Under the pieces are notes generated by a model, which had not been told where the DNA came from, ran no database searches, and worked only from the letters and a program-made list of their open reading frames with translations. A program made the position numbers and the translations under genes. Positions 52,603-61,957 of a DNA stretch of 64,000 bases are shown here, piece after piece (position 1 is the first letter of the stretch; each line of letters starts with the position of its first letter). Source of the DNA: Luteimonas sp. FCS-9 (lineage in GTDB: Bacteria > Pseudomonadota > Gammaproteobacteria > Xanthomonadales > Xanthomonadaceae); contig NZ_LASZ01000013.1 of assembly GCF_001014645.1 (NCBI RefSeq), positions 29,854 to 93,853 on the forward strand, given 5' to 3'.

Positions 52603-53215
52603 TGGGCGACCTCCTCGGCAGCGGGCTCGGCCACGGCCGGATCGACGGCGCCGGACGCGCCGGCTTCCTTGGCCGCCGGCGTGGACAGTTGGACGTTGAG
52701 CGTGAACGCGTACGGCAGCCCCGGCACGCCGTCGCGGGCCTCGATGACCGCCAGCTGCGGGCTGGTCATCCAGCCCGAGCCGTCGAGCGCGCGCATGTAG
52801 GTGCTCACGCGCGCGTTCGACTGCGCGCGGCCCTCGAGCGTCAGCTGCTGCCCTTCCTGCTTGAGCGAGGTCAGCAGCACGCCGTCGGGGATCGTGCGCA
52901 CCAACTGGTCGAACAGGTGGACCATCTGCGAACGGTTGCCCTGCAGTTCCTCGATTACCGCCTTGCGCGCCAGCAGGCGCGCCCGCTGGCGGTCGAGCGC
53001 GTCGATCTCGACGATCTCGCGGTCGAGCTCGGCGATCTGCTGCTGCAGGAACGCGTTGCGCTCACGCTGCCCGTCGAGCTGCGCGTTGTAGTACATGTTG
53101 ACCAGCAGCCACAGCACGATGCCCGCCGCGACGGCGAGCACGGCCATGTACACGAATTCCTTCTGTCGCTGCCGGCGCCGCTCGGCGCGCCACGGCAGCA
53201 GGTTGATCCGCGCCA

Positions 53216-53216
<1 letters not shown>
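52599..53216 (-). CDS. pilN: Type IV pilus alignment protein PilN
   Basis: 205 residues. The conserved cytoplasmic N-terminus ARINLLPWRAERR binds PilM. A membrane helix (VYMAVLAVAAGIVLWLLV), coiled coil (ERNAFLQQQIAELDREIVEID) and periplasmic domain (RTIPDGVLLTSLKQEGQQLTL) follow. The C-terminus is an Ala/Glu-rich tail. The start shares one base with the pilM stop (TGATG). Confidence 0.95.
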
Positions 53217-54328
<1,112 letters not shown>

Positions 54329-54440
54329 TTAGATAACGGACTTTCCCGCCGATGGCAACAGCGGCGCGGCCCCGCGCGCGCCTCCGGCCGCCGTCCCCGG
54401 GGCGTGCCGGCCGCTCACGGACCGGCCGGCGACGGCGCCC

Positions 54441-54446
54441 TATACT
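54441..54446 (+). promoter_or_regulatory. Probable -10 of a leaderless mrcA transcript
   Basis: TATACT, then GGGCGG, then the mrcA ATG: a six-base spacer, so the transcript should start at or beside the start codon. No ribosome-binding sequence fits in between. Confidence 0.55.
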
Positions 54447-54452
54447 GGGCGG

Positions 54453-57020
54453 ATGAGAGCCGATCCCGCGTCGCCCCCCCGCCCCCGCCCCCGCCCCTCC
54501 CGTTTCCGCCGCCTGCTGCGCTGGGTCCTGATCCTGGGCCTGGCGCTGGCCGTGCTGGGCGCCGTCGCCGCGGGCATCCTGTACACGGCGGTGGCCTCCA
54601 AGCTGCCCGACGTGGAGACCCTGCGCGACATCGAGATGCAGGAGCCGATGTACGTCTACGCCCGCGACGGCAAGCTCATCGCGTTGTTCGGCGAGACCCG
54701 ACGCTACCCGGTCAAGATCGACGACGTGCCCGAGCGCCTGAAACAGGCCTTCCTGGCGACCGAGGACGCGCGCTTCTACGAGCACGGGGGCATCGACTAC
54801 CGCGGCGTGGCCCGCGCGTTGTGGCTGCTGTTGACGACCGACGACCGCCGCGTCCCGGGCGGATCGACGATCACCCAGCAGGTCGCCCGCCAGTTCTTCC
54901 TGAGTTCGGAGTACAGCTTCACCCGCAAGTTCGCCGAGATGCTGCTCGCGCGCAAGATGGAGCAGAACCTCACCAAGGACGAGATCTTCGAGCTCTATCT
55001 CAACAAGAGCTTCTTCGGTAACCGCGCCTACGGCGTGGCAGCGGCGGCGGAGTTCTACTACGGCAAGCAGCTCGCCGAGCTCGACCTCGACGAGATGGCC
55101 TCGCTGGCGGCGATCCCCAAGTTCCCTTCCAGCGGCAACCCGATCAGCAACCCCGAGCGCGCGCGCGAGCGCCGCGACGTCTACGTGCTGGCGCGGATGC
55201 AGGAGCTGGGCTTCATCACGCCGGCCGAATCGGCCGCCGCGCGCGCGGTCGAGATGCACGCCAGCCCCCACGAGCGGCCGATCGAGGCGTACGCGCCGTA
55301 CGTCGCCGAAATGGTGCGCCTGGAGATGGTCGCCCGCTATGGCGGCGACGTGCTCACGCGCGGCTACCACGTCACCACCACGATCGACCCGACGATGCAG
55401 GCGGCCGCTGAACTGGCGGTGCGCAACGGGCTGACGACCTACGACCACCGCCACGGCTGGGTCAAGCCGGCGGAGACCTTCGAGCTGGCGGCCGACGAGG
55501 ACGCCGCCACCGCCGCGCGCCGGCTGCGCGGCATCGCGCCCCAGGGCGGCCTGCTGCCCGCGATCGTGCTGCGCAGCGGCAACGGCACCGCCGACGTGGT
55601 GCTCGCCGACGGCAGTACGGTGACCCTGGACGCGGCCAGCAGCCGCTGGACCGGGCGCAATCCCGGCGCGTTGCTCACGCGCGGCGATCTCACCCGCGTC
55701 CGACGGATCGAGACCCCGGCCAAGGTCGCCGCCGATGCCGATGCGGACACCCCGGTGGCGCCGCCCACCGTGACCTGGCAGCTCGACCAGCTGCCGCGCG
55801 GCCAGGCCACGCTGGTGTCGCTCGAGCCCGACAACGGCGCGGTCCGCGCGCTGATCGGCGGCTTCAGCTTCGCAGGGAGCAACTTCAACCGCGCGACCCA
55901 GTCGCGGCGCCAGCCGGGCTCGAGCTTCAAGCCGTTCATCTTCGCCGCGGCATTCGAGAAGGGCTTCAACCCGGCCTCGATCGTGCCCGACGCCCCGGTT
56001 CTGTTCCGGATGCGCCGCGGCCAGGACTGGCGTCCGCAGAACTCCGACGGCCGCTTCATGGGACCGATGCGCCTGCGCGAGGCGCTGGTGCAGTCGCGCA
56101 ACCTGGTCGCGGTGCGCCTGCTCGACACGATCGGCGTGGACTACGCGCGGCGCTACATCAGCCACTTCGGTTTCGACGAGTCGCAGCTGCCGCCCAACCT
56201 GTCGATCGCGCTCGGTACGCCGTCGCTGACTCCGCTCGACGTCACCCGGGGCTACGCGGTGTTCGCCAACGGCGGCTTCAAGGTCAACCCGTGGTTCATC
56301 GACGAGGTCCGCGACCGCGAGGGCACGCTGGTGTTCAAGGAGAACCCGGCCCGCGCGTGCCGCGGCTGCGGCAACGACGGCCGCCCGGGCCAGCCCGCCG
56401 CGCCCTCGCACGTCATCGACGGTTTCGACCTCGGGCCCGCGTCGGCGCAGCGCACGGTCACCGAGGCGCCCGAACCCGCCGAGCCCGCGCCCGAGCCCGA
56501 ACCCCGCGCCGACGGCCAGGCACCGGCGATGGCCGAGCGCGCGATCGACGAGCGCGTGGCCTATCAGATGGTCTCGATGATGCGCGACGTCGTGCGCCGC
56601 GGTACCGGCACGGCCGCCCGCGTGCTCGAGCGCGAGGACGTCGGCGGCAAGACCGGCTCGACCAACGACCACCGCGACGCCTGGTTCTCCGGCTTCGGCG
56701 GCAACCTGGTGACGTCGGTGTGGGTCGGCCGCGACGACAACCGCTCGCTGGGCTACCGCGAGTACGGCGGCCGCGCGGCGCTGCCGATCTGGATCGACTT
56801 CATGCGGGTCGCCCTGAACGGCGTGCCCGAGGCCCCGAACGATCCGCCCGAAGGCATGGTGCGCGTCGCCGTCACCGCGAGCGGCCGGCTGATGCCGGTC
56901 GGCGCCGAGGGCGGCGGCATCGTCGAGTACGTCAAGGCCGAGGACCTGGAGCGGATGGCGTCCGAAGTCGACCTGCAGATCGACGACGTCCCGACCGAGG
57001 AAGCCTTCGACATCTTCTGA
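54453..57020 (+). CDS. mrcA: Penicillin-binding protein 1a
   Basis: 855-residue bifunctional peptidoglycan synthase. Pro/Arg-rich cytoplasmic tail, membrane helix ([21 protein letters not shown]), GT51 domain with the catalytic Glu in [14 protein letters not shown] and [13 protein letters not shown]. After an ODD-like OB insert comes the transpeptidase with active Ser in [19 protein letters not shown] and [15 protein letters not shown]. The Pro/Glu-rich stretch ([16 protein letters not shown]) inside the transpeptidase is a local insertion of low complexity. It lies divergent from pilM; both class A PBPs are thus in this window. Confidence 0.95.
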   Translation: MRADPASPPRPRPRPSRFRRLLRWVLILGLALAVLGAVAAGILYTAVASKLPDVETLRDIEMQEPMYVYARDGKLIALFGETRRYPVKIDDVPERLKQAFLATEDARFYEHGGIDYRGVARALWLLLTTDDRRVPGGSTITQQVARQFFLSSEYSFTRKFAEMLLARKMEQNLTKDEIFELYLNKSFFGNRAYGVAAAAEFYYGKQLAELDLDEMASLAAIPKFPSSGNPISNPERARERRDVYVLARMQELGFITPAESAAARAVEMHASPHERPIEAYAPYVAEMVRLEMVARYGGDVLTRGYHVTTTIDPTMQAAAELAVRNGLTTYDHRHGWVKPAETFELAADEDAATAARRLRGIAPQGGLLPAIVLRSGNGTADVVLADGSTVTLDAASSRWTGRNPGALLTRGDLTRVRRIETPAKVAADADADTPVAPPTVTWQLDQLPRGQATLVSLEPDNGAVRALIGGFSFAGSNFNRATQSRRQPGSSFKPFIFAAAFEKGFNPASIVPDAPVLFRMRRGQDWRPQNSDGRFMGPMRLREALVQSRNLVAVRLLDTIGVDYARRYISHFGFDESQLPPNLSIALGTPSLTPLDVTRGYAVFANGGFKVNPWFIDEVRDREGTLVFKENPARACRGCGNDGRPGQPAAPSHVIDGFDLGPASAQRTVTEAPEPAEPAPEPEPRADGQAPAMAERAIDERVAYQMVSMMRDVVRRGTGTAARVLEREDVGGKTGSTNDHRDAWFSGFGGNLVTSVWVGRDDNRSLGYREYGGRAALPIWIDFMRVALNGVPEAPNDPPEGMVRVAVTASGRLMPVGAEGGGIVEYVKAEDLERMASEVDLQIDDVPTEEAFDIF

Positions 57021-57120
57021 ACGCCGGCGCGTCCGCAGCCGGCACCGTCCCGTGCGCCGGCTTGACCACCCGGGGCGGAGGCGTAGAGTCGGGGCGGACG
57101 ATCGACACGGGGGAACACGC

Positions 57121-57765
57121 ATGCATCGCGCACGTCAGCAGCATGCCGGAGCCCGCAGCCGCGAACGCCGCCATCGCCTCGCGCACGAGGCCGCCCGGCT
57201 GATGGCCGAAGGCGGCATCCACGACATCCATCAGGCCAGGCTGAAGGCGGCCGGCCGATTGGGCATCCACGACGACGCCTCGCTGCCCCAGGACCAGGAG
57301 ATCGAGCGGGCCCTGCAGGAGTACCGGCGCCTGTTCTCCTCAGCGTCCCATGCCGATGCGTTGCGGCGCAGCCGGGAGGCCGCGCTGGAGGCGCTCGCGT
57401 TCTTCGCCCCGTTCCAGCCGCGGCTGCACGGCGGCGTGCTCGACGGCACCGCCGATGCGCAGGCACCCGTGCAACTGCACCTGCACGGCGACGATGCCGA
57501 CGCGGTGCAGCGCTTTCTGGTCGACCACCGCATCCCGGCCCAGGCGCGCAGCCGCCGCGTCCGGCTCGACCGCGCCCGCCGGGAGGACTGCCCGACCTGG
57601 GCCTTCCATGCCGGCGAGGTGGCCTTCGAACTGACCGTCCTGCCGTCCAACGCACTGCGCCAGGCACCGCTGCGCGCAGACGACGACCGGCCGATGCGAC
57701 GCGCGTCCGAGGCGCAGTTGCGCCAGCTGCTCGCCCTCGAGCCGCCCCGGCACGACGACGCTTGA
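57121..57765 (+). CDS. Conserved-looking protein of unknown function
   Basis: 214 residues from ATG 57121 (GGGGGA about eight bases upstream). The N-terminus is basic and helical (RERRHRLAHEAARLMAEGGI). Then come HDIHQARLKAAGRLGIHDD and a compact alpha/beta region (FFAPFQPRLHGGVLDGTADA; VQLHLHGDDADAVQRFLVDH; VAFELTVLPSNALRQAPL). The arrangement recalls a nucleotidyltransferase-like fold, but I see no catalytic DxD and do not assign the function. Base use matches the core genome. Not obviously in an operon. Confidence 0.75.
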   Translation: MHRARQQHAGARSRERRHRLAHEAARLMAEGGIHDIHQARLKAAGRLGIHDDASLPQDQEIERALQEYRRLFSSASHADALRRSREAALEALAFFAPFQPRLHGGVLDGTADAQAPVQLHLHGDDADAVQRFLVDHRIPAQARSRRVRLDRARREDCPTWAFHAGEVAFELTVLPSNALRQAPLRADDDRPMRRASEAQLRQLLALEPPRHDDA

Positions 57766-57896
57766 CCACACATCCCGTTTCTGCGGAATCCGAGCGCGCT
57801 TCGCCTGTCCAGACATTTTGAGGCGGGCAAGCAGAGGTTCTTGTTTCAACTACGGAACAGTCACTCCACTTCGGACGGACAGCGGACGTACGCAAC

Positions 57897-57922
57897 CGAC
57901 TCCGGGTGGAGGCGAGATCGCC
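57897..57922. repeat. CGACTCSGGGTGGAGGCG element, copy 2
   Basis: CGACTCCGGGTGGAGGCGA followed by a small hairpin (GGCGA, GA, TCGCC). See copy 1 at 36078. It lies in the 420 bp gap between 57765 and gltA. Confidence 0.5.
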
Positions 57923-57982
57923 CGCTGAAAGAAGTCGCGAGCTTTCGGTCTCAGTGCGTCGTGTTGGTCGGGGATTGCGATA

Positions 57983-58053
57983 GCGGGCCATGGATGGCCC
58001 GCGGCGGCGAGTCAGCCAGGGATGGCTGACCGAGCCGGGGAGCAGTCCCCGGC
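57983..58053. repeat. Array of three perfect hairpins
   Basis: In order: GCGGGCCAT-GG-ATGGCCCGC (57983-58002), GTCAGCCA-GGGA-TGGCTGAC (58011-58030) and GCCGGGGA-GCAG-TCCCCGGC (58034-58053). Arms are 9, 8 and 8 bp without mismatch, spaced 8 and 3 bases. The first two share a GGATGGC core. The surrounding gap (57766-58131) otherwise holds only the element at 57897 and a CATAAT at 58085-58090 that leads to no gene. A dispersed multi-hairpin element or a structured RNA are both possible. Confidence 0.75.
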
Positions 58054-58131
58054 CGGCGCGGCGCGGGCTCCGGAGAAGAGCGCCATAATCGGGCGCGCAA
58101 AGCAGGACTCCCCTGACTTCGACGAAGAACC

Positions 58132-58163
58132 AAAAAGAAGCCGCGGGAGACCGCGGCTTCCTT
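58132..58163 (-). terminator. Rho-independent terminator of gltA
   Basis: Minus strand: GAAGCCGCGG, loop TCTC, CCGCGGCTTC, then TTTTT. Ten perfect pairs and a U tract, 22 bp past the gltA stop. Confidence 0.93.
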
Positions 58164-58185
58164 TGAACGCAGGGTCGGCGACGCG

Positions 58186-59478
58186 TCAGCCCTTGCGGTA
58201 GTCGCGCACGTCGTAGCCGGTGTAGATCTGCCGCGGACGGCCGATCTTGGCCTCCGGGTCGACCTGCTGCTCGAGCCAGTGCGCCACCCAGCCGGCGGTG
58301 CGGCCGATCGCGAACATGACGGTGAACATCTCGGTCGGGATCTTCAGCGCCTTGTAGATGATGCCGCTGTAGAAGTCGACGTTCGGATAGAGCTTGCGCT
58401 CGACGAAGTAGTCGTCCTTGAGCGCCGCCTCTTCCAGCTTCATCGCCACGTCCAGCAACGGATCGTCGATGCCCAGCTCGCCGAGCACCTTGTGGGTCAT
58501 CTCGCGGATGATCTTGGCGCGCGGGTCGAAGTTCTTGTAGACCCGGTGGCCGAAGCCCATCAGGCGGAACGGGTCGTTCTTGTCCTTGGCGCGCAGCACC
58601 GCCTTCTCGACGTTCTTCGCATCGCCGATCTCGGCCAGCTGCTTGAGCACCGCCTCGTTGGCGCCGCCGTGGGCCGGACCCCAGAGCGCGGTGATGCCGG
58701 CCGCGACCGAGGCGTAGGGGTTGGCGCCGGTCGAGCCGACCAGGCGCACGGTCGAGGTCGACGCGTTCTGCTCGTGATCGGCGTGCAGGATGAACAGCAG
58801 GTCCATCGCCTTGGCGACGACCGGGTTGAGCTCGAGCGGCTCGCTCGGCACCTCGAACATCATGTGCAGGAAGCGGTCGACGTAGCCCAGGCTGTTGCGC
58901 GGGTAGCGGATCGGCCAGCCGATCGAGTAACGGTACGCGGCGGCCGCGAGCGTGGGCATCTTGGCCAGCAGGCGGATCGCGGCGAGCCGGCGCTGCTCGG
59001 GATCCTGCAGGTCGAGCGTGTCGTGGTAGAACGCCGACATCGAAGCCACCGAGGCCGCCAGCATCGCCATCGGATGCGCATCGTGGCGGAAGCCCTGCAG
59101 GAAGCTCTTGAGCGACTCGTGCATCATCGTGTGATGCGTGACCTCGTGCTCGAACGTGTCGAACTCCGCCTTGGACGGCAGCTCGCCGTTCATCAGCAGA
59201 TAGGCCACCTCCAGGAAGCTGGAATGCTCGGCGAGCTGCTCGATCGGGTAGCCGCGGTACAGCAGCACGCCCTGGTCGCCGTCGATGTAGGTGATCGCGG
59301 ACTTGCAACTGGCGGTAGCGGTGAAGCCGGAATCGTAGGTGAAGCAGCCGGTCTCCTTCGGCAGCTTCGAGATGTCGACGCAGGGATTGCCGAGCGTGCC
59401 ATGCAGGACGGGCAGCGTCACCGTCTTGCCGGCGGCATCGAGCGTGACCTGTTCGAGCTTGGAATTGGTTTCGGACAC
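58186..59478 (-). CDS. gltA: Citrate synthase
   Basis: Condenses acetyl-CoA and oxaloacetate at the entry of the TCA cycle. 430 residues, close to E. coli GltA throughout. The catalytic His is in [14 protein letters not shown], the second His in [17 protein letters not shown] and the Asp in [27 protein letters not shown] is also present. Type II features (long N-terminal beta domain, [17 protein letters not shown]) suggest the hexameric enzyme, but the Cys of E. coli that influences NADH regulation (MAAMCYKYS) is Ala here (LAAAAYRYS). Start GTG 59478 has GAGGAG nine bases upstream. Confidence 0.97.
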   Translation of the reverse strand: MSETNSKLEQVTLDAAGKTVTLPVLHGTLGNPCVDISKLPKETGCFTYDSGFTATASCKSAITYIDGDQGVLLYRGYPIEQLAEHSSFLEVAYLLMNGELPSKAEFDTFEHEVTHHTMMHESLKSFLQGFRHDAHPMAMLAASVASMSAFYHDTLDLQDPEQRRLAAIRLLAKMPTLAAAAYRYSIGWPIRYPRNSLGYVDRFLHMMFEVPSEPLELNPVVAKAMDLLFILHADHEQNASTSTVRLVGSTGANPYASVAAGITALWGPAHGGANEAVLKQLAEIGDAKNVEKAVLRAKDKNDPFRLMGFGHRVYKNFDPRAKIIREMTHKVLGELGIDDPLLDVAMKLEEAALKDDYFVERKLYPNVDFYSGIIYKALKIPTEMFTVMFAIGRTAGWVAHWLEQQVDPEAKIGRPRQIYTGYDVRDYRKG

Positions 59479-59552
59479 TGAAGAAGACTCCTCATTCTCC
59501 CGGAACGACGGGCATTCCGGTTGGCGGGCGCGGCGCGTGCCGCAACGCGTCA

Positions 59553-59558
59553 ATTATC
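59553..59558 (-). promoter_or_regulatory. Probable -10 of gltA
   Basis: GATAAT on the minus strand, about 75 bases before the GTG, in TATGCGATAATTG. No good -35 at 17 bases; predicted leader about 68 bases, which includes the Shine-Dalgarno. Confidence 0.4.
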
Positions 59559-59663
59559 GCATAGCCCTCCGGCGCGCGCGGACGGACGGGCATTGCACGA
59601 AAGTCGAACACGGCAACGCCCACCGCACCGGAAGATGCGATGGGCGAGGCGCACAAATGCCGA

Positions 59664-59683
59664 CGGCCGCCTGGTGGCGGCCG
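59664..59683. repeat. Perfect hairpin between gltA and rpmE2
   Basis: CGGCCGCC-TGGT-GGCGGCCG, eight perfect pairs, 47 bp after the rpmE2 stop. A second, imperfect palindrome (GGGTGCGTCG / CGACGCGACACCC) lies at 59699-59722. Without a U tract these may be weak or Rho-dependent ends for rpmE2. Confidence 0.5.
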
Positions 59684-59729
59684 CCTGCGCAGACGAGCGG
59701 GTGCGTCGCCGACGCGACACCCGACCCCG

Positions 59730-59981
59730 TTACTGCTTCGCGTAGCGCTTGCGGAACTTGTCGACGCGACCGCTGGTGTCGATGATCTTGTTCTGGCCGG
59801 TGTAGAACGGATGCGTGGCCGAGGACACTTCGATCTTGATCAGCGGGTATTCGTTGCCGTCGTCCCACTGGATCGATTCCTTCGCGGTGGCCGCGAGGGT
59901 CGAGCGGGTGAGGAACTTGAAATCAGAAGTCACGTCCTGGAACACGACTTCGCGGTAATCCGGATGGATGTCGGCCTTCAT
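59730..59981 (-). CDS. rpmE2: Ribosomal protein bL31, type B (zinc-free)
   Basis: 83 residues with [31 protein letters not shown] and [12 protein letters not shown]. The CxxC pairs of the zinc-binding form are absent, which defines the type B paralogue used to spare zinc. In many bacteria such copies are Zur-repressed; I see no convincing Zur palindrome here, and the strong promoter suggests it may be the main L31. Start ATG 59981. Confidence 0.96.
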   Translation of the reverse strand: MKADIHPDYREVVFQDVTSDFKFLTRSTLAATAKESIQWDDGNEYPLIKIEVSSATHPFYTGQNKIIDTSGRVDKFRKRYAKQ

Positions 59982-60013
59982 GGCGGCACCAGTTTGCGCA
60001 GGGAAAGAGCGGC

Positions 60014-60043
60014 ATTATAGCCGCCGTCAGGCCGGCCCGGCAA
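60014..60043 (-). promoter_or_regulatory. Sigma70-type promoter of rpmE2
   Basis: Minus strand: -35 TTGCCG (60043-60038), 18-base spacer, perfect -10 TATAAT (60019-60014). Predicted start near 60007 gives a leader of about 25 bases. The best -35/-10 pair in the window. Confidence 0.75.
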
Positions 60044-60073
60044 GGGCGACCGCCGGCGTGCCGCGCCCGGCGG

Positions 60074-61012
60074 TCAGGCCGCCTGCAGCGCGTCGCGGAC
60101 CAGCGCGTGGAAGCGCACCCGGTCGTAGCGCAGCAGGATCGTCGCGTTGTCCGGCCGGCCGAGCTGTCGCTGCCAGTCCACGATCGTCGCGCCGCGCGCC
60201 GGCCCATGGTCGAGCACGACGTCCACCGGCCGCGCCGCAGTCTCCAGCACCCCGTCGGGCGCGAGCACCCACGCCATCGCCAGCGCATCGGCGCTGTGCC
60301 AGTCGTCGCCGCGCCGGTCGGCCGACCATTCGCGGGTCTTGCGCGAGATCGCCTCGTAGAACCGGGCGCGCTCGCCGCCGGCCCGCATCCACGCCAGCAC
60401 CTCGTCGTGCGGCAGGCCGTGGGCGACCGTCGCCTCCCAGTCCGAGAGCTCGAACGCGGGGAACGCGTCGAACACGATCTTCGCCGCCTCGGGATCGAAG
60501 TAGACGTTGAACTCCGCGCTCGGGGTGATGTTGCCGTGCCCGGTGACCGCGCCGGCCATCGTCACGAAGCGCGCCACGCGCGAGGGCAGCGTCGGATCGA
60601 GCTTGAGCGCGAGCGCGACGTTGGTCAGCGGCCCCAGCGCGACGAGCACCAGGCGGCCGGCATGCACGTGCGAGAGCCGCAGGATCGCCAGCGCGGCATG
60701 CTCGTCCTCCACTCCGCGCGCCGCGGCGGCGTAGCCCACATCGCCGAAGCCGTCGTTGCCGTGCACGTAGGCCGCATCGGGCGCGGCGTGCAGCAGCGGC
60801 GCGGCGCTGCCTGCGTGGACCGGGACGTCGGGGCGTCCGACGACCTCGCACAGCTTGAGCGCGTTGGCGGTGGTGTGGCGCAGGCCGACGTTGCCGGCCG
60901 CGATCGTCAGCCCGACCACCTCGTGCGCGCGGTCGTTGAAGGCGAGCAGCAGGGCCAGGGCGTCGTCGACGCCGGGGTCGGTGTCGATCAGCAGGGGGAT
61001 GCGGGCGTCCAT
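60074..61012 (-). CDS. Inosine/uridine-preferring nucleoside hydrolase
   Basis: 312 residues. The family signature LLIDTDPGVDDALALLLAF holds the calcium-binding Asp cluster. ALGPLTNVALAL, MAGAVTGHGNITPSAEFNVYFDPEAAKIV and the C-terminal HSADALAMAW (active-site His/Asp) follow. It cleaves ribonucleosides to base and ribose for salvage. No transporter or kinase of the pathway is adjacent. Base preference cannot be read from sequence. Its ATG at 61012 follows a -10-like CATAAT by five bases, predicting leaderless translation. Confidence 0.92.
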   Translation of the reverse strand: MDARIPLLIDTDPGVDDALALLLAFNDRAHEVVGLTIAAGNVGLRHTTANALKLCEVVGRPDVPVHAGSAAPLLHAAPDAAYVHGNDGFGDVGYAAAARGVEDEHAALAILRLSHVHAGRLVLVALGPLTNVALALKLDPTLPSRVARFVTMAGAVTGHGNITPSAEFNVYFDPEAAKIVFDAFPAFELSDWEATVAHGLPHDEVLAWMRAGGERARFYEAISRKTREWSADRRGDDWHSADALAMAWVLAPDGVLETAARPVDVVLDHGPARGATIVDWQRQLGRPDNATILLRYDRVRFHALVRDALQAA

Positions 61013-61017
61013 GCCGC

Positions 61018-61023
61018 ATTATG
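61018..61023 (-). promoter_or_regulatory. Probable -10 of a leaderless nucleoside hydrolase transcript
   Basis: Minus strand CATAAT, GCGGC, ATG: a five-base spacer. It belongs to the same pattern as bioA, mrcA and the TPR protein. Confidence 0.5.
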
Positions 61024-61067
61024 CCGCGTCCACGCGGCCAGCCGCCGCCGTGCATGCCCGGCGCGGC

Positions 61068-61889
61068 TCACCGGGCAGCGGCGGTCGCCCGGCTCTGCCG
61101 CAGCAGGACCTCGACCCGACGGTTGGGCGCCAGGCAGGCGACCTCGTCGGCCCCGCGTTCGCCCGCGCACGCGACCACCGGTTCGCGGCTGCCGCGTCCT
61201 TCGACCGAGATCCGCCCTGCCGGGCCGCCGCGCTGGGCCAGGTGCTCGCGCACGGCCTCGGCGCGCCGCCTCGACAGGGCGTCGTTGGCCGCAGGGCGGC
61301 CGATGCGGTCGGCATGCCCCACGATCTCGATCGCCTCCACGCCGTCGAACGCCCCGGCACGCTCGACGAGCGCATCGAGCGTACGCCGGCCCAGCGGCGT
61401 CAGCTCGGCGCTGGCGAACGCGAACGTGGTGTCGGCCGACAGCAGCGCGACGCGCTCGCCGCCCGCGTCCGCCGCGCCGCCACCGCCCATGCCCGGTTCC
61501 CGCGGGCGCGCCCGCGACGCGCACGTCGCGGGCAGCCAGTGGAGATCGCGGACCGTGCCGGCATCGTCGAAGCGCAGTTTCAGCTGGCAGCGGGCGACCT
61601 GCCCGTCCGGTTCGCGGAAGTTGAACAGGTAGTCCCACTCGCGGACGCCGAACACGCCTTCGGCGAAATGCGGCGGGCCGACCAGCGCGTAGAGCTGGTC
61701 CTTGCTCAGGCCGGCTGCGAGCGGATGCAGGTCGCCGGGATTGGGATAGGTGCCGCCGTGCCGGGACGCCGACGCGGGATCGGGAAAGCGCGGCGCGTCG
61801 TCGGCGCCGCCGGTCGAGGCGCAGGCCGCGAGTCCTGCGGCGAGGACCAGCGTGACGGCGCGGACGGGAAAGCTCGGGATCGGAAGCAT
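61068..61889 (-). CDS. Outer-membrane lipoprotein with BamE-like and OmpA domains
   Basis: 273 residues: lipobox LAAC (Cys about 22), a disordered spacer, a BamE/SmpA-like domain (LSKDQLYALVGPPHFAEGVF, REWDYLFNFRE) and an OmpA peptidoglycan-binding domain (FAFASAELTPLGRRTLDALV, IEIVGHADRIGRPAANDALS). AGGAGG lies ten bases before ATG 61889. It follows the YadA-like adhesin by 68 bp in the same orientation, with a 12-bp hairpin between. Co-occurrence with a trimeric autotransporter suggests it helps assembly or anchors the adhesin to the cell wall. This is inferred from context. Confidence 0.87.
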   Translation of the reverse strand: MLPIPSFPVRAVTLVLAAGLAACASTGGADDAPRFPDPASASRHGGTYPNPGDLHPLAAGLSKDQLYALVGPPHFAEGVFGVREWDYLFNFREPDGQVARCQLKLRFDDAGTVRDLHWLPATCASRARPREPGMGGGGAADAGGERVALLSADTTFAFASAELTPLGRRTLDALVERAGAFDGVEAIEIVGHADRIGRPAANDALSRRRAEAVREHLAQRGGPAGRISVEGRGSREPVVACAGERGADEVACLAPNRRVEVLLRQSRATAAAR

Positions 61890-61925
61890 GTCGGGTCTCC
61901 TCCTTGAAGACGCGTTGCAGGCAGC

Positions 61926-61951
61926 GGGCCCCGTCCCGAGGGACGGGGCCC
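61926..61951 (-). repeat. 12-bp perfect hairpin between adhesin and lipoprotein genes
   Basis: GGGCCCCGTCCC (61926-61937), two bases, GGGACGGGGCCC (61940-61951). It begins seven bases after the adhesin stop. Very stable but without a U tract, so more likely an mRNA processing/stabilising or partial attenuation element than a full terminator. Confidence 0.7.
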
Positions 61952-61957
61952 CCGCGG

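Noticed and set aside
57841..58029. A 62-codon plus-strand frame through the hairpin array
   Set aside because: It simply translates the palindromes, has no ribosome site, and starts inside untranslated sequence.
58085..58090. CATAAT on the plus strand taken as a promoter for a gene
   Set aside because: No coding frame follows before the gltA terminator. It is only worth keeping as a possible small-RNA promoter in connection with the hairpin array.
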